Source: Gluconobacter sp. Gdi (GTDB taxonomy: Bacteria > Pseudomonadota > Alphaproteobacteria > Acetobacterales > Acetobacteraceae). From it: DNA of 64,000 nucleotides. The notes below the pieces were generated by a model, which saw only the letters and a list, made by a program, of their open reading frames with translations, was not told the DNA's origin and did not search any database. Of the stretch, positions 40,588 to 51,051 are shown piece by piece (the first letter of the stretch is position 1; each line of letters begins with the position of its first letter). The DNA lies in NCBI RefSeq assembly GCF_014132155.1, contig NZ_BLJQ01000005.1, positions 124,001 to 188,000 on the forward strand, written 5' to 3'. Position numbers and translations under genes: made by a program.

Positions 40588-41621
40588 TTTACGTGCTTTG
40601 ACCATTCCTGAAGCGCGCGTTCCAGACGATCCCAACCAGCACTATCCCGCGGCAGACCAAATCTCAGTTCCGTTGGGCGCTCCGGGAAAGCACGGGTTAC
40701 GATGCCGCATCCACAGAGGAATGCCCATAGAGAAGCCGCCTCATCCGAACTGACCAGACAGAACAGAAGCGTGTTTCCTTTGATGGTCAGACCCGCCCGT
40801 TTTAAGATTTTTGCAAGACGTTGTGCGTCCTGCTCCAACCGGGCTTTCGTTCTACCCAGCCAGTCCTTATCCGACAGGGCCTGACGTCCTGCGGACAGAG
40901 CCAGGGCGCTGACCGCCCAATCCCCTATCAGCTTCCGCATTTGATCTGCCGTTCCGTTGGACGCAATCAGGAAACCAAGCCGTACGCCCGGCAATCCGTA
41001 GGTTTTCCCAAAAGAGCGCAAAACCATAAGGCCGGTTTGCGGGAAAGATGCAGCGGCACTTTCGTGCTCGAAATCCGCATACGCCTCATCTACGATTAAC
41101 CGTCCACCGGAGGCTGCACAGCGCTTTGAGAGTTCCAGAAGCGTCTCGACAGGCAGACATCGACCGTCTGGATTATTCGGATTACAGACTACGCACACAG
41201 CCCCCGCTTGCCCTGCGGCAGCTTTGAAAGCCTGAATATCCGTCACGATCGACACGTTGACCCCTGCGTTTCTCCATGCCTGTTCGTGGCCAGAATAGGT
41301 GGGTCCGAAAATGAAGACGTTTTCTGCCTTCAGCACCAAGGGCAACAAGGCGATAAGCAACTGTGTGCCCGGCCCCGCTACAATCATGTCTTCAGTCGGC
41401 ACACCGTAAGCTGCCGCTGCTGCTTTTAGGAGCGCCGCCTCATCTGCTGTTTCCGGTAGCCGGGTGAGCATGGACATTTCTACGGGAGAAAGAGGGTATT
41501 CGTACGGACTAATGCCCGTGGAAAGGTCTATGAAAGGCCTCGGGGCCTGCGGGAAGCGCGCCATCACCTGCCGCACCTGCCCCCCATGCACCGGCATGTT
41601 TTTCAGCACCGATCGCATCAT
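40584..41621 (-). CDS. cobC: L-threonine-O-3-phosphate decarboxylase (CobC; CobD in Salmonella naming)
   Basis: A 345-residue PLP enzyme of the class I/II aminotransferase fold that makes (R)-1-amino-2-propanol phosphate, the linker joining the corrin ring to the nucleotide loop. Visible are VHGGQVRQVMARFPQ, IDLSTGISPYEYP, the substrate strand VVCNPNNPDGR, DEAYADFE and the PLP lysine in SFGKTYGLPGVRLGF. ATG 41621 is used; the ATG at 41597 (MPVHGG..) fits the family start equally well. It is divergent from cbiB, its pathway partner, and coupled to the degenerate phosphatase gene. Confidence 0.9.
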   Translation of the reverse strand: MMRSVLKNMPVHGGQVRQVMARFPQAPRPFIDLSTGISPYEYPLSPVEMSMLTRLPETADEAALLKAAAAAYGVPTEDMIVAGPGTQLLIALLPLVLKAENVFIFGPTYSGHEQAWRNAGVNVSIVTDIQAFKAAAGQAGAVCVVCNPNNPDGRCLPVETLLELSKRCAASGGRLIVDEAYADFEHESAAASFPQTGLMVLRSFGKTYGLPGVRLGFLIASNGTADQMRKLIGDWAVSALALSAGRQALSDKDWLGRTKARLEQDAQRLAKILKRAGLTIKGNTLLFCLVSSDEAASLWAFLCGCGIVTRAFPERPTELRFGLPRDSAGWDRLERALQEWSKHVK

Positions 41622-41657
41622 GCTAGATCAAGCCATCCGGATGAAACACACAGGCCC

Positions 41658-42650
41658 ATGACTTTCTCCCTCCTGTCCCACACACTGTCCGTTGCCTGTC
41701 TGGCCTGTGCGATTGAAGCCGCTTTCGGTTATCCGAACTGGATTTTTCGCAAGATTGGCCATCCAGTCATGTGGATTGGTGCCCTTATTGCGCGACTGGA
41801 TCGTTCGCTCAACCGCTCGCAGGATAGCGCTGTCCGGCAACGGTTATGGGGAATAGTCTGCCTGACGATCCTCGTTGGCTTTCCGCTCCTAGTTGTCTGC
41901 ATGGCCCTTCAGTGCATACACCTTCTGTTTTCCCCTCTGCTTGTCTGGGGGATGGAAGGAATTATGGCCAGCACTCTGATTGCCCAACGTTCCCTGTGGG
42001 AGCATGTCCAAGCGGTCCACACTGGCCTGCAGACAGCGGGACTGGCAGGTGGCAGAAAAGCGGTTTCCATGATTGTTGGCCGTGATCCTGAGCAACTTGA
42101 CGAAGCGGGCGTAGTACGCGCGGCTATTGAAAGTCTGGCTGAGAATTTTTCCGATGGCGTTGTTGCGCCGCTTTTCTGGACTGCCCTCTGTGGCCTGTCA
42201 GGCGCAACCGCTTACAAATCAATCAACACAGCAGACAGCATGATCGGTCACCTCACGCTTCGACACAAAGCCTTTGGGTGGGCTTCTGCGAAGTTGGATG
42301 ATCTGGTGAACCTTCCCGCCTCCCGTCTATCCGCTCTATGGCTGGTTTTGGCAGCACTCACGATGCGCGGTACTAACTCGACTGAGGCATTTCGAGCAGT
42401 TCGGCGAGATGCAGGCCACCATCGCTCCCCAAACGCCGGTTGGCCGGAAGCCGCCATGGCAGGTGCGTTGGGCCTTAAGCTTGCTGGCCCCAGAGTTTAT
42501 AACGGCATTCTGGTCGAAGATTCATGGATGGGCGACGGCCGTGCCACGGCAACCGCTGACGACCTCTGGCGAGCTCTCACCCTCTACCGTCGGGCCTGCT
42601 TCATTCAGGGAGCAGTGCTGGGCCTGCTCACCCTTCTGTTCTGGCTTTGA
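41658..42650 (+). CDS. cbiB: Adenosylcobinamide-phosphate synthase (CbiB; CobD in P. denitrificans naming)
   Basis: A 330-residue integral membrane enzyme that attaches aminopropanol (phosphate) to adenosylcobyric acid. It shows AIEAAFGYPNWIFRKIGHPVMWIGALI, the GGRKAVSMIVGRDPEQLDEAGVVRAAIESLAENFSDGVVAPLFW core and the C-terminal NLPASRLSAL and SPNAGWPEAAMAGAL motifs. ATG 41658 fits the family start; no strong ribosome-binding site is seen. It uses the product of the divergent cobC gene and ends four bases before the convergent cobQ stop. Confidence 0.92.
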   Translation: MTFSLLSHTLSVACLACAIEAAFGYPNWIFRKIGHPVMWIGALIARLDRSLNRSQDSAVRQRLWGIVCLTILVGFPLLVVCMALQCIHLLFSPLLVWGMEGIMASTLIAQRSLWEHVQAVHTGLQTAGLAGGRKAVSMIVGRDPEQLDEAGVVRAAIESLAENFSDGVVAPLFWTALCGLSGATAYKSINTADSMIGHLTLRHKAFGWASAKLDDLVNLPASRLSALWLVLAALTMRGTNSTEAFRAVRRDAGHHRSPNAGWPEAAMAGALGLKLAGPRVYNGILVEDSWMGDGRATATADDLWRALTLYRRACFIQGAVLGLLTLLFWL

Positions 42651-42654
42651 ACGA

Positions 42655-44127
42655 TCAGACAGGTCGGGCCAATGCAAGAAGCGCATCCAGATCAATGCAG
42701 GCTTCAAGATGGTGCGCCCAGGCATCCAGCGCAGCCTCAACCCGCTCATCATGATCCTGAAGGTCAGGCCCGGCGCACCCTACGCGTGAAAGAAGAGCTT
42801 TCCGCGCGTTTCCACCAGACAGAACCCCATGTAGATAAGTTCCCCAAACACGGCCGTCAGGCGAAACGGCACCTTCAGGCTCACCGTCTACCGTTGCAAA
42901 TGGCCTCTGAGTATCAGGACCAGCAGTTCGCCCGACATGAATTTCATAGCCAGTGAGCGGGGTCCCTTCCGGCACCAGTAATCCACTCACTTCTGTCAAA
43001 CGCTTATCATTTGTCAGAACCGTCTGCCCGTCCAGCAAGCCCAAGCCCTCGACGAGACCCGGGGGGCCTTCGATCCCATCCTTGTCCTCAATGGATTTTC
43101 CAAGCATTTGATATCCACCGCAAATGCCAAGAACACGACCGCCACGGCGGGTATGCGCCTTCAGGTCAATGTCCCATCCCTGTTTTTTGAAAAACGCCAG
43201 ATCAGAAATAGTTGCCTTCGAGCCTGGTATGATCACAAGGTCACAAACTGGAAGGGGCCGACCAGGTGCCACGATCTCCAGAGTGACGCCCGGATCAGAT
43301 CGCAAGGGGTCTAAATCATCGAAATTGGCGATCGTGGGTAGCTGCGGCACGACAACCCGTAAGCCGTCGCCTACTGGCGTTTCGTTCACAAGATCAGATG
43401 CGTCTTCAGCGGGAAGGTCACCAACATGCGCACAGTGTGTGACGAGACCAAGCTTTTCCCACCCCGTCTGGCGTGAAATAGTGGTCATGCCATCGGTAAA
43501 AAGCGAAGCGTCTCCACGCATTTTGTTTACGATAAACCCTTTGATCCGCCCTGCATCCTGCCCTGACAGCACCATTTTTGTTCCCACAAGGCTGGCAATC
43601 ACGCCCCCCCGGTCGATATCACCAATGAGCACGACGTCCACATCGGCGGCTTCGGCAAAACCCATATTGGCAATGTCGTTTGTCCGCAGATTGACCTCTG
43701 AAGCCGATCCGGCCCCTTCAATCAAAACGATATCAGCTTCTGCCGCCAAAGTGCGAAACGCGGACAACACGTCTGGCATAAGCATTGTTTTAACGTCCTG
43801 ATAAGCACGGGCCCGCACGGTTCCTCGCACTTTTCCTCGAACCACAAGCTGGGATCCTGTCTCGCTCTGTGGCTTCAACAGCACAGGATTCATGTCCACG
43901 GTGGGCGGAACCCCGCAGGCACGAGCCTGAAGAGCCTGGGCGCGGCCAATTTCGCCTCCGTCTCGGGTCACGGCGGCGTTGTTTGACATGTTCTGAGGCT
44001 TGAACGGACGCACTGTAAGGCCACGTCGTGTCAGGGCTCGTGCAATCCCTGCAACAAGCACAGATTTCCCAACGCTGGAGCCCGTTCCCTGAAACATGAG
44101 AGCCCTGGGCCCCTTCCGCTGCGTCAT
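42655..44127 (-). CDS. cobQ: Cobyric acid synthase (CobQ/CbiP)
   Basis: A 490-residue glutamine- and ATP-dependent amidase that amidates the b, d, e and g carboxylates of adenosylcobyrinic acid a,c-diamide. The N-terminal MinD-like domain starts [20 protein letters not shown] with [12 protein letters not shown]. The C-terminal class I-like glutaminase has [10 protein letters not shown] (Cys nucleophile) and YLHGVLS (His). The start shares one base with the cobO stop (TGATG), so cobB-cobO-cobQ form one minus-strand operon. Confidence 0.95.
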   Translation of the reverse strand: MTQRKGPRALMFQGTGSSVGKSVLVAGIARALTRRGLTVRPFKPQNMSNNAAVTRDGGEIGRAQALQARACGVPPTVDMNPVLLKPQSETGSQLVVRGKVRGTVRARAYQDVKTMLMPDVLSAFRTLAAEADIVLIEGAGSASEVNLRTNDIANMGFAEAADVDVVLIGDIDRGGVIASLVGTKMVLSGQDAGRIKGFIVNKMRGDASLFTDGMTTISRQTGWEKLGLVTHCAHVGDLPAEDASDLVNETPVGDGLRVVVPQLPTIANFDDLDPLRSDPGVTLEIVAPGRPLPVCDLVIIPGSKATISDLAFFKKQGWDIDLKAHTRRGGRVLGICGGYQMLGKSIEDKDGIEGPPGLVEGLGLLDGQTVLTNDKRLTEVSGLLVPEGTPLTGYEIHVGRTAGPDTQRPFATVDGEPEGAVSPDGRVWGTYLHGVLSGGNARKALLSRVGCAGPDLQDHDERVEAALDAWAHHLEACIDLDALLALARPV

Positions 44128-44735
44128 CAGAATTCGAACCCGGCCTGAGCTTTCACACCTGCACTGAAATGATGTTTTACCAGCGTCATTTCCGTCACCA
44201 GATCCGCAGCGTCCACAAGGGCTGGTTTAGCATTACGCCCAGTTATGACGACATGCTGCATTCCAGGACGCGTTTTCAGGTCTTCCAGAACCTGCTCCAG
44301 GGGCAAATAATCGTATCGCAGGGCGATATTCAGTTCATCGAGAACCACAAGAGCGACATCGTCGCGTTTCAGAGCCGCTTGCGCCACCTCCCACGCCCGG
44401 GCGCAGGCAGCAATATCCTTTGAGCGATCCTGCGTTTCCCAGGTGAACCCCTCGCCCATCGTGTGCCACTCTACCAGATCGTCAAAGCGTTCCAACGCAG
44501 CGCGCTCTCCTGTCACCCAGGCGCCCTTGATAAACTGCACGACAACAACCCGCTTTCCATGGCCCAATGCACGCAGCGCAAGGCCGAAGGCTGCGGTAGA
44601 CTTACCTTTCCCCGGGCCTGTATTAACCGCCAGAACGCCCTTTTCGACAGTCTTTGACGCGACTTCCTTGTCCTGCACGTCTTTGCGTTTCTGCATTTTC
44701 TCCCGGTGCCGGGCCGCATCATCGTTGGTGTTCAT
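44127..44735 (-). CDS. cobO: Cob(I)yrinic acid a,c-diamide adenosyltransferase (CobO/BtuR)
   Basis: A 202-residue CobA/CobO-type enzyme that transfers the 5'-deoxyadenosyl group from ATP to Co(I) corrinoids. Its P-loop is [20 protein letters not shown], followed by [20 protein letters not shown] and VITGRNA. ATG 44735 is favoured because GGAAG lies the right distance upstream; a GTG at 44741 would overlap the cobB stop directly. It lies between cobB and cobQ, which make and use its substrate. Confidence 0.94.
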   Translation of the reverse strand: MNTNDDAARHREKMQKRKDVQDKEVASKTVEKGVLAVNTGPGKGKSTAAFGLALRALGHGKRVVVVQFIKGAWVTGERAALERFDDLVEWHTMGEGFTWETQDRSKDIAACARAWEVAQAALKRDDVALVVLDELNIALRYDYLPLEQVLEDLKTRPGMQHVVITGRNAKPALVDAADLVTEMTLVKHHFSAGVKAQAGFEF

Positions 44736-44737
44736 GC

Positions 44738-46054
44738 TCACTTCCTGTCTCTACGTGCCATCACGTGAAAAAATGATCCGGACACCAGCCCACGACAACC
44801 TCCAGCCATCCCAAGATCATTGCCGTAGCCGTCTCTCAAGGTTGCGAGAGGCTCGTCCGTTCCGGCTTGGATCACGCGGGCATAATGAAATTCATGTCCC
44901 CGAAAGATACTGCCTTTTGACCCCAGCGCGCAGTCTGTTGCCAGTATCGCCTCACGATATCCCAGATTCATTTTACGCTTCGCAAAACTGGTTCCGTGCC
45001 CCAGAAGGCCCACCATCTTATGCGTCACACCGTTTGCATCTTCCAGAAACTCTCCCAGAGCCATGAAGCCTCCGCATTCTCCGTGGACTGGTCGTGTCTC
45101 CGAGAACTTCACCAGACGGGATTGAAAGTGACGGGATGCCGCCAGTTGTTCAGCATGTAATTCCGGATATCCTCCGGGAAGCCAGCAGACATCACAGTCT
45201 TCAGCAGGCCCTTGATCTGCCAGCGGAGAGAACGGAACAAGTTCGGCTCCTGCATTTTTCCAACTCTGCGCCACATGCCCATAAAGGAACGAAAATGCAG
45301 CGTCATCCGCAACCGCGATCCTTTGTCCCGGAGGGCTTATGGCAACACAGCCATGATCCTCAATATCGAGAGGTGCTGCCGCGGCCATGATGGCATCGAG
45401 GTCAAGCGAACCTTCCGTCCTCTCCCGCAGGCTAGCAAGAAGATCTTTCAGTGTGTCCTGTTCCCGTGCCTGCACAAGGCCAAGATGTCGCTCCGGAAGT
45501 TTCAGAGTGGTGTCCCGCATGTATGCACCCAGGACGGGGATACCTGCGGCCAGAATGGCCTCACGGGCCATAGCCAGATGCCGTGCGGACGCAACCTGGT
45601 TGAGGATGACACCAGCAACATGCAGAGCGGGATCGAGCGTGGCGAAACCGTGAGCAATGGCCGCGGCAGACTGACCCTGCCCTGATACATCCAGCACAAG
45701 AATAACCGGAATACCAAACCGAGCCGCAATATCGGACGGTGCACCGCGCGCGTCTGCGGGTCCCAGCAAGCCGTCGAACAGCCCCATAGCAGATTCAACG
45801 ACCAAAAGATCCGCACCTTCAGCCGCATGCGCCAACATGCTTTCGAGAAGCTCAGGCATCATCACCCAGCTATCGAGGTTCAAGCTGGAACGCCCGGTTA
45901 CAACCTCATGAAACGCTGGATCAATATAATCCGGGCCTGTCTTTGCGGCCTGAATTTCGATATTTCTGGCCCTCAGAGCTGACAGAATACCAAGCGTGGC
46001 CGTCGTTTTACCTCCCCCCGAGCGAGGCGCGGCAATCATGATCGCGCGGGTCAT
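44738..46054 (-). CDS. cobB: Cobyrinic acid a,c-diamide synthase (CobB/CbiA)
   Basis: A 438-residue ATP-dependent glutamine amidotransferase. In the oxygen-dependent route it works on hydrogenobyrinic acid. The N-terminal domain has MIAAPRSGGGKTTATLGIL, AAKTGPDYIDPAFH and VVESAMGLFDG; the C-terminal glutaminase has GECGGFMALG (Cys) and a late GHEFHYARV. ATG 46054 follows AGGATCGCTG; ATG 46078 would add eight residues. It heads the cobB-cobO-cobQ operon and is divergent from cbiD by about 60 bases. Confidence 0.94.
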   Translation of the reverse strand: MTRAIMIAAPRSGGGKTTATLGILSALRARNIEIQAAKTGPDYIDPAFHEVVTGRSSLNLDSWVMMPELLESMLAHAAEGADLLVVESAMGLFDGLLGPADARGAPSDIAARFGIPVILVLDVSGQGQSAAAIAHGFATLDPALHVAGVILNQVASARHLAMAREAILAAGIPVLGAYMRDTTLKLPERHLGLVQAREQDTLKDLLASLRERTEGSLDLDAIMAAAAPLDIEDHGCVAISPPGQRIAVADDAAFSFLYGHVAQSWKNAGAELVPFSPLADQGPAEDCDVCWLPGGYPELHAEQLAASRHFQSRLVKFSETRPVHGECGGFMALGEFLEDANGVTHKMVGLLGHGTSFAKRKMNLGYREAILATDCALGSKGSIFRGHEFHYARVIQAGTDEPLATLRDGYGNDLGMAGGCRGLVSGSFFHVMARRDRK

Positions 46055-46116
46055 ATCAGCGATCCTTTCCGATGGCATGTCTCGCTTTCAGCATGAAATA
46101 TCGTATCCTGTCTTCG

Positions 46117-47205
46117 ATGACTGCCCAAGGCTCCCCTCTGCGATATGGCTGGACGACCGGAAGCTGCGCGACCGCGGCGGCCAAAGCTGCATGGATAGCG
46201 CTCCAGACTGGAACATTTCCTGATCCCGTGTCCATCACGCTGCCGGGAGGCAAACAGGCGGCGTTTGCACTGGCTGCTCATGGGATGAACAAAACGGGCG
46301 CCTGGGCAGCGGTCGTCAAGGATGCCGGTGACGACCCCGATGTCACGCACGGCGCCCTTATCCGCGCAGATGTGCGCCAATTGCCTAAGGGGCAAGATAT
46401 TATTTTTCGCGCGGGCGATGGTGTTGGAACAATTACGCGCCCCGGTCTCTCCCTTCCACCCGGTGAACCGGCCATTAATCCCGTCCCCCGTCAGATGATC
46501 CGTGTAGCTCTTCAGGGTGCCTCCGCTGAGGTCACAATCAGCGTTGAAAATGGCGTTACACTGGCAAGAAAAACCCTGAATAGTCGGCTGGGCATTGTCG
46601 GAGGGTTGTCCATTCTGGGCACAACGGGAATTGTCGTGCCTTTTTCCTGCTCTGCCTGGATTGACAGCATTCATCGCGGGATCGACGTCGCGCGGGCGCT
46701 GAGCCTGCCACATCTGGCCGCGACCACAGGAGATGTTTCCGAACGCGCTGTTCAGGCGCTCTACGGGTTGCCTGAAACAGCGCTGATCGAAATGGGTGAC
46801 TTTGCAGGTGGCGTCCTGAAATATATTCGTCGACACCCGGTCCCTCGCCTTACAATCGGCGGAGGCATCGCCAAGATGACCAAGCTGGCTCAGGGCCGGA
46901 TGGATCTGCATTCCAAGCGAGGGGCCGCAGATATGTCGGCTCTGGGGGCCTTGGCAACGCAGGCAGGCGCGAGCGCGGAATTGGCCGATGCTATTGCAGT
47001 TTCCCCTACGGTCGCAGAGGCGTTTCTTCTGGCTGCCGGGCAGAATATTCCGCTGGGCAATCACATCGCACAGGCGGCGTACCAGTTCGCCAGCAGCGTT
47101 CTGGAAGACAGCAGTATTGCTCTGGACGTTATGGTTTTTGACCGACAAGGCAACTGCGTAGGACGCAGTCATCCGGCTGATGATCCAGACCTGAACCGGC
47201 GCTGA
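46117..47205 (+). CDS. cbiD: Precorrin-5B/cobalt-precorrin-5B C1-methyltransferase (CbiD)
   Basis: About 362 residues. The family start [19 protein letters not shown] is plain, followed by [52 protein letters not shown] and the late LGALATQAG region. CbiD methylates C-1 with SAM. In the classical oxygen-dependent route this step is done by CobF, which is not seen in this window, so CbiD appears to stand in. Starts at 46072 and 46093 are also possible; none has a good ribosome-binding site. It is a lone plus-strand gene and its end overlaps cobM by 37 bases. Confidence 0.9.
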   Translation: MTAQGSPLRYGWTTGSCATAAAKAAWIALQTGTFPDPVSITLPGGKQAAFALAAHGMNKTGAWAAVVKDAGDDPDVTHGALIRADVRQLPKGQDIIFRAGDGVGTITRPGLSLPPGEPAINPVPRQMIRVALQGASAEVTISVENGVTLARKTLNSRLGIVGGLSILGTTGIVVPFSCSAWIDSIHRGIDVARALSLPHLAATTGDVSERAVQALYGLPETALIEMGDFAGGVLKYIRRHPVPRLTIGGGIAKMTKLAQGRMDLHSKRGAADMSALGALATQAGASAELADAIAVSPTVAEAFLLAAGQNIPLGNHIAQAAYQFASSVLEDSSIALDVMVFDRQGNCVGRSHPADDPDLNRR

Positions 47206-47936
47206 TAGTCCGGATCATAGAGTGCGCTCTCCCGAAATTCATCGACCGCAAGCGCGGGGCCAACCAAAACAAGAGCAGTGCGCTCCATTGGGTTAGCTGC
47301 AGCTTTTTCAAGAAGAGTTCCAAGCGTGGCGCGAATGGTCATCTGGTCCGGCCAGCTTGCGCGTGCCACCACCGCCACAGGGCATTCTGGTCCGTAATGG
47401 GGCAGCAACTCCGTAACGATATGGTCCAGCGCATGCACTGCCAGATGAATGGCCAGTGTAGCGCCGGTCGCAGCATAGGCTGAGAGTGTTTCACGCGCTG
47501 GCATGGAAGACGCTCGGCCACTGACGCGGGTCAGCACGACGGTCTGCGCAACTTCCGGGACAGTAAGTTCCCGCCCCAAGACAGATGCTGCTGCCGCAAA
47601 TGCGGGCACTCCCGGCGTCATGGTCCAGGGAATACCAAGCCTATCCAGGCGGCGCGTCTGTTCGGCAACCGCGCTGTAGATAGACAGATCCCCAGAATGA
47701 AGACGCGCGATGTCCTGCCCTTCAGCGTGTGCCCGGATGTATTCCTGCTCGATCTGGTCCAGCGATAACGGCGCCGTGTTCACTTTGCGGGCATCTGGCG
47801 GGCAGTGCTCCAGCATTTCCACCGGGACGATAGACCCCGCATATAGACAGACTTTACATGAGGCCAAAAGATCCCGGCCTCGCAGCGTCAGAAGATCAGC
47901 GGCGCCCGGTCCTGCACCAATAAAATGAACCGTCAT
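47169..47936 (-). CDS. cobM: Precorrin-4 C11-methyltransferase (CobM)
   Basis: A 255-residue SAM methyltransferase of the tetrapyrrole methylase fold. The start [22 protein letters not shown], then [31 protein letters not shown] and [11 protein letters not shown] are diagnostic of CobM/CbiF. ATG 47936 follows GAGGAAAGAG. It is the last gene of the cobL-cobE-cobM run, 13 bases after cobE, and overlaps the convergent cbiD end. Confidence 0.94.
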   Translation of the reverse strand: MTVHFIGAGPGAADLLTLRGRDLLASCKVCLYAGSIVPVEMLEHCPPDARKVNTAPLSLDQIEQEYIRAHAEGQDIARLHSGDLSIYSAVAEQTRRLDRLGIPWTMTPGVPAFAAAASVLGRELTVPEVAQTVVLTRVSGRASSMPARETLSAYAATGATLAIHLAVHALDHIVTELLPHYGPECPVAVVARASWPDQMTIRATLGTLLEKAAANPMERTALVLVGPALAVDEFRESALYDPDYQRRFRSGSSAG

Positions 47937-47949
47937 CCGTTCTCTTTCC

Positions 47950-48318
47950 TCATGTCTCAACTGACTGCGCAAGGGCACAGGTCACGTCTTTTCCACTCTG
48001 CCGCATAACGATCAAACGGCTTTTTGGCCCAGCACCAGCTAGTGCGCAAGCCTCCGCCACAGAGCTGAATCCCGTCTTCTCAAAAGCAATTGCAGAATGG
48101 GTTTCGCACTCTACCTGACGCTCCGTCAGGCTTTCCGTATCAATCCACACAAGCTCAACATTCAAACGTTTTGCTAGCTCTGGAATAGCTGGCTCCGCTT
48201 TTCTAAACTCCGGAGCAGCAAGCCGATCGAACCTGCGGCCAGACGTCACCTGCATGATGAGGTCCAGCAGGGATTGTTCGTCCACTTTTGGTCGACAGCC
48301 GATACCCGCGACGATCAT
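47950..48318 (-). CDS. cobE: Cobalamin biosynthesis protein CobE (CbiG C-terminal-like)
   Basis: A 122-residue protein matching the C-terminal domain of Cbi[41 protein letters not shown], then [19 protein letters not shown]. The role of CobE in corrin synthesis is not settled; CbiG itself opens the delta-lactone and releases acetaldehyde. The N-terminal half of CbiG is absent here. Its ATG overlaps the cobL stop as ATGA. Confidence 0.9.
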   Translation of the reverse strand: MIVAGIGCRPKVDEQSLLDLIMQVTSGRRFDRLAAPEFRKAEPAIPELAKRLNVELVWIDTESLTERQVECETHSAIAFEKTGFSSVAEACALAGAGPKSRLIVMRQSGKDVTCALAQSVET

Positions 48319-49535
48319 AACCTGTCCTCAGAAATCACTGTCGCATATTGCGTCACGCGCATGGCGGGCCGGAAAGCATGCAGCCCACCGACAGCATCCA
48401 GCCGTTCAACGCCGATCCGCGTTAGCGTCCCGCCATAGCGCGTATATTGAGCGGATAGAACCGCTTCACCTTCCAGCGTTACAGCATTGGCAACAAGACG
48501 TCCGCCAACGGGAAGTGCGGCTCTCGCCTGCGTGAAAATATCCACATGTGTCAGCCCTCCGCCTATGAACACGACGTCTGGTCTTTCAAGTTCAGGCAAA
48601 GCATCAGGCGCAATGCCTTCCACAATCTTTAGTCCCGGCACACCCAGTTTCAGGGCATTTCTCGCTATTCTCGCCGCCCGAAGTGGATTTTTCTCAATGA
48701 CGATGGCCCGATTGGCAGGGTGATGAAGCATCCACTCAATGGCGACAGACCCGGCCCCTCCACCAATGTCCCAAAGGAGTTCTCCGGGATGGGGGGCTAA
48801 TGTTGAAAGCGTGACAGCACGAATTTCACGCTTGGTAATCTGCCCGTCATGCTCAAACAGCCCGTCCTCTAAACCACTGGAAAGCGGGACCATCTTCGCC
48901 CCTGGAGCCGCCTCGATTTCAATTCCTATAAGGTTCAGAGGATCGACATCTTCGAGCCCGTCCGAAGCCACGATTACACGCGACTGCTCATTGAGGCCGC
49001 CTACCCGTTCCATGACATGAATGCGAGAGGGTCCAAAGCCTCGCCCAGTCAAAAACTGACTGACTTTTCTCGGCGTGCTACCGTCTTCTGACAAAACAAT
49101 CAGCCGCATAGTCCGATGAAGGTACGGAACCAGTATCTCAATCGGGCGTCCACAGAGCGACACGACACGCACGTCCTGTTCAGCCCATCCAAGGCGTCCG
49201 CAGGCCCAGGATATTGAAGACGGCGCGGGCACACAGAGCATTTCCTCTGGCGGAATATGGCGTGCCAACGTGCTCCCCACACCAAAGCAGAACGGGTCTC
49301 CGGATGCGAGGACGGTGACGGGCTGTCCACGCCGCTCAAGAACACGACGCACTCCACTCGAAAACGGTGAACCCCAAGGTTCAGCTTGCCCTGAGATCAA
49401 ACTCGCAGCCAGTTCAAGATGCCTTTCACCGCCAATCACAAACTCGGACTGACGAACGATCTGACGTGCGAGAGACGAAAGCCCCTCGACACCATCCTCG
49501 CCAATTCCGATAACGCTCAGCCATGGGGTCTTCAT
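48315..49535 (-). CDS. cobL: Precorrin-6Y C5,15-methyltransferase (decarboxylating) (CobL)
   Basis: A 406-residue fusion enzyme. The N-terminal CbiE-like methylase half is WLSVIGIGEDGVEGLSSLARQIV...VIGGERHLEL. The C-terminal CbiT-like half holds the SAM loop LLWDIGGGAGSVAIEWML and VFIGGGLTHVDIF. It methylates C-5 and C-15 and removes CO2 from the C-12 acetate. ATG 49535, with GGAG seven bases upstream, is chosen; the longer frame upstream runs antisense through cobK. The gene heads cobL-cobE-cobM and is divergent from cobK by 29 bases. Confidence 0.94.
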   Translation of the reverse strand: MKTPWLSVIGIGEDGVEGLSSLARQIVRQSEFVIGGERHLELAASLISGQAEPWGSPFSSGVRRVLERRGQPVTVLASGDPFCFGVGSTLARHIPPEEMLCVPAPSSISWACGRLGWAEQDVRVVSLCGRPIEILVPYLHRTMRLIVLSEDGSTPRKVSQFLTGRGFGPSRIHVMERVGGLNEQSRVIVASDGLEDVDPLNLIGIEIEAAPGAKMVPLSSGLEDGLFEHDGQITKREIRAVTLSTLAPHPGELLWDIGGGAGSVAIEWMLHHPANRAIVIEKNPLRAARIARNALKLGVPGLKIVEGIAPDALPELERPDVVFIGGGLTHVDIFTQARAALPVGGRLVANAVTLEGEAVLSAQYTRYGGTLTRIGVERLDAVGGLHAFRPAMRVTQYATVISEDRL

Positions 49536-49564
49536 CGGCCTGCTCCGGCAAAGGAACCAAATCC

Positions 49565-50326
49565 ATGCGCGTTCTGATCCTTGGCGGCACGACAGAGGCC
49601 AACCAGCTGGCACAACATCTCGCGGAAAGAAAGGATTTCGAGCCAGTCTTTTCTCTTGCTGGCGTAACGAAAAATCCAGTTCTTCCCGGGATCCCTGTGC
49701 GCATTGGCGGTTTTGGCGGCATATCGGGGTTGGAAACGTTCTTGGCCGCAGAGAACATTGGTGCGGTTGTGGACGCGACCCATCCGTTCGCCGCACAGAT
49801 GAGCCGACACGCCGTGACGGCATGCGAGCGAATGGGCCTTCCTCTGCTGCGGATAGACCGCCCTAGCTGGGAAGCCCAACCTGACGACCACTGGACGTTC
49901 GTTCCCAATATTGACGCCGCCGTAGAAGCGCTGGGGGCGGCCGCGAGCACTGTCTTTCTGACGACGGGGCGCAAGGACCTGCTGCCGTTCCAGAAGGCTC
50001 CGCATCATCATTACGTGCTGCGCAGTATCGACCAGCCTGATCCCTTGTCCCTGCCGTCTAACGTCACGCTTCTGCTTGCCCGGCCGCCGTTCACTGTGGA
50101 CAACGAAATCGCGCTCATGAGAGACCATGCTGTGCAGGTTCTCGTCACCAAGAATGCTGGAGCTGATGCGACGGCCGCCAAGCTGATTGCCGCCAGAGCG
50201 TTGAAATTGCCCGTTATCATGATTAACCGCCCGACGCTGCCGCCAGCGGAGAGTGTCACGACCGTCGACGAAGCGCTGGACTGGTTGGACCGCCATTATC
50301 ACGCGGGCACAGACCGGGACGTATAA
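49565..50326 (+). CDS. cobK: Precorrin-6A reductase (CobK)
   Basis: A 253-residue NADPH-dependent reductase acting before CobL. The N-terminal RVLILGGTTEANQLAQHLAER, then GGFGGISGLETFL, VVDATHPFAAQMSRHAVTAC and the VFLTTGRKDL and VTKNAGADATAAKLIAARAL motifs identify the CobK/CbiJ family. ATG 49565 follows AGGAACC. It is an isolated plus-strand gene between cobL and cobJ and overlaps the cobJ end by 28 bases. Confidence 0.92.
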   Translation: MRVLILGGTTEANQLAQHLAERKDFEPVFSLAGVTKNPVLPGIPVRIGGFGGISGLETFLAAENIGAVVDATHPFAAQMSRHAVTACERMGLPLLRIDRPSWEAQPDDHWTFVPNIDAAVEALGAAASTVFLTTGRKDLLPFQKAPHHHYVLRSIDQPDPLSLPSNVTLLLARPPFTVDNEIALMRDHAVQVLVTKNAGADATAAKLIAARALKLPVIMINRPTLPPAESVTTVDEALDWLDRHYHAGTDRDV

Positions 50327-51051
50327 AGCCATGCCTGTCCATCCGGCCGCTCGATGCGATGTGTCAGAGTGGTCCCGATCAGGACAAGTGTACTCATATC
50401 CACCAGTTCGGGGTCAACATGGTCTAGATCCGTCAGATGCAGCCGTTCATCGATTCTTCCAATAGCCCTTGCGAAGGCCACAGGCACAGTTCCAGACAAT
50501 TCCTGACGCAGCACTTCGAAAGCCTCGCCCAATTGCCAGGGACGTGCCTTTGAACGGGGGTTGTAGAGCGCAATCACGAAGCCCGCCTGCGCGGCCAACG
50601 TCAGACGCCGGCAGACCGTCTCCCAAGGCTTGAGATTATCAGACAGAGACATGACGCAGAAATCGCCTCCGAGGGGCGCGCCAATACGGGCTGCGGCAGC
50701 CAGAACGGCGGAAACACCGGGAATGACCGTGACATTCATATCACTCCATCGATCCGGTTCGTGACCGATGGCTTCAAACAGGGCGCTTGCCATGCCAAAC
50801 ACGCCCGCATCCCCGCCTGACACGATCGCCACACAACGCCCCTGCTCCGCAAGCTCAAGAGCATGGCGAGCGCGATCCAGTTCGACACGATTATCCGATG
50901 GATGGCGAGTGATATGCGCTGGCAAATCCACACGATCCACGTATGGGCCATATCCTATGACATCTGTTGCCTGAGCAAGTGCCTCTTGAGCCTCAGGCGT
51001 TCTCTGGCTGGGCTTTCCCGGCCCGAGACCGATAACGAAGATCCGGCTCAC
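50299..51051 (-). CDS. cobJ: Precorrin-3B C17-methyltransferase (CobJ)
   Basis: A 250-residue ring-contracting SAM methyltransferase. Motifs are IFVIGLGPGKPSQRTPEAQEAL, VIGYGPYVDRV, VAIVSGGDAGVFGMAS, VIPGVSAVLAAAARIGAPLGGDFCVMSLSD. It uses a GTG start whose bases overlap the cobI stop (GTGA). It is the last gene of the riboswitch-led minus-strand operon. Confidence 0.95.
   Translation of the reverse strand: MSRIFVIGLGPGKPSQRTPEAQEALAQATDVIGYGPYVDRVDLPAHITRHPSDNRVELDRARHALELAEQGRCVAIVSGGDAGVFGMASALFEAIGHEPDRWSDMNVTVIPGVSAVLAAAARIGAPLGGDFCVMSLSDNLKPWETVCRRLTLAAQAGFVIALYNPRSKARPWQLGEAFEVLRQELSGTVPVAFARAIGRIDERLHLTDLDHVDPELVDMSTLVLIGTTLTHRIERPDGQAWLYTSRSVPA

Noticed and set aside
46051-47172. 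373-codon minus-strand open frame antisense to cbiD
   Set aside because: Composition is Cys/Arg/Gln rich with no recognisable domain; the opposite strand has an unmistakable CbiD protein.
49536-49823. 96-codon N-terminal extension of cobL
   Set aside because: The extension is antisense to cobK and unlike any CobL; ATG 49535 has its own ribosome-binding site.
49532-50332. 266-codon minus-strand frame opposite cobK
   Set aside because: The plus strand encodes a clear CobK; the antisense translation is low-quality and shows no motif.
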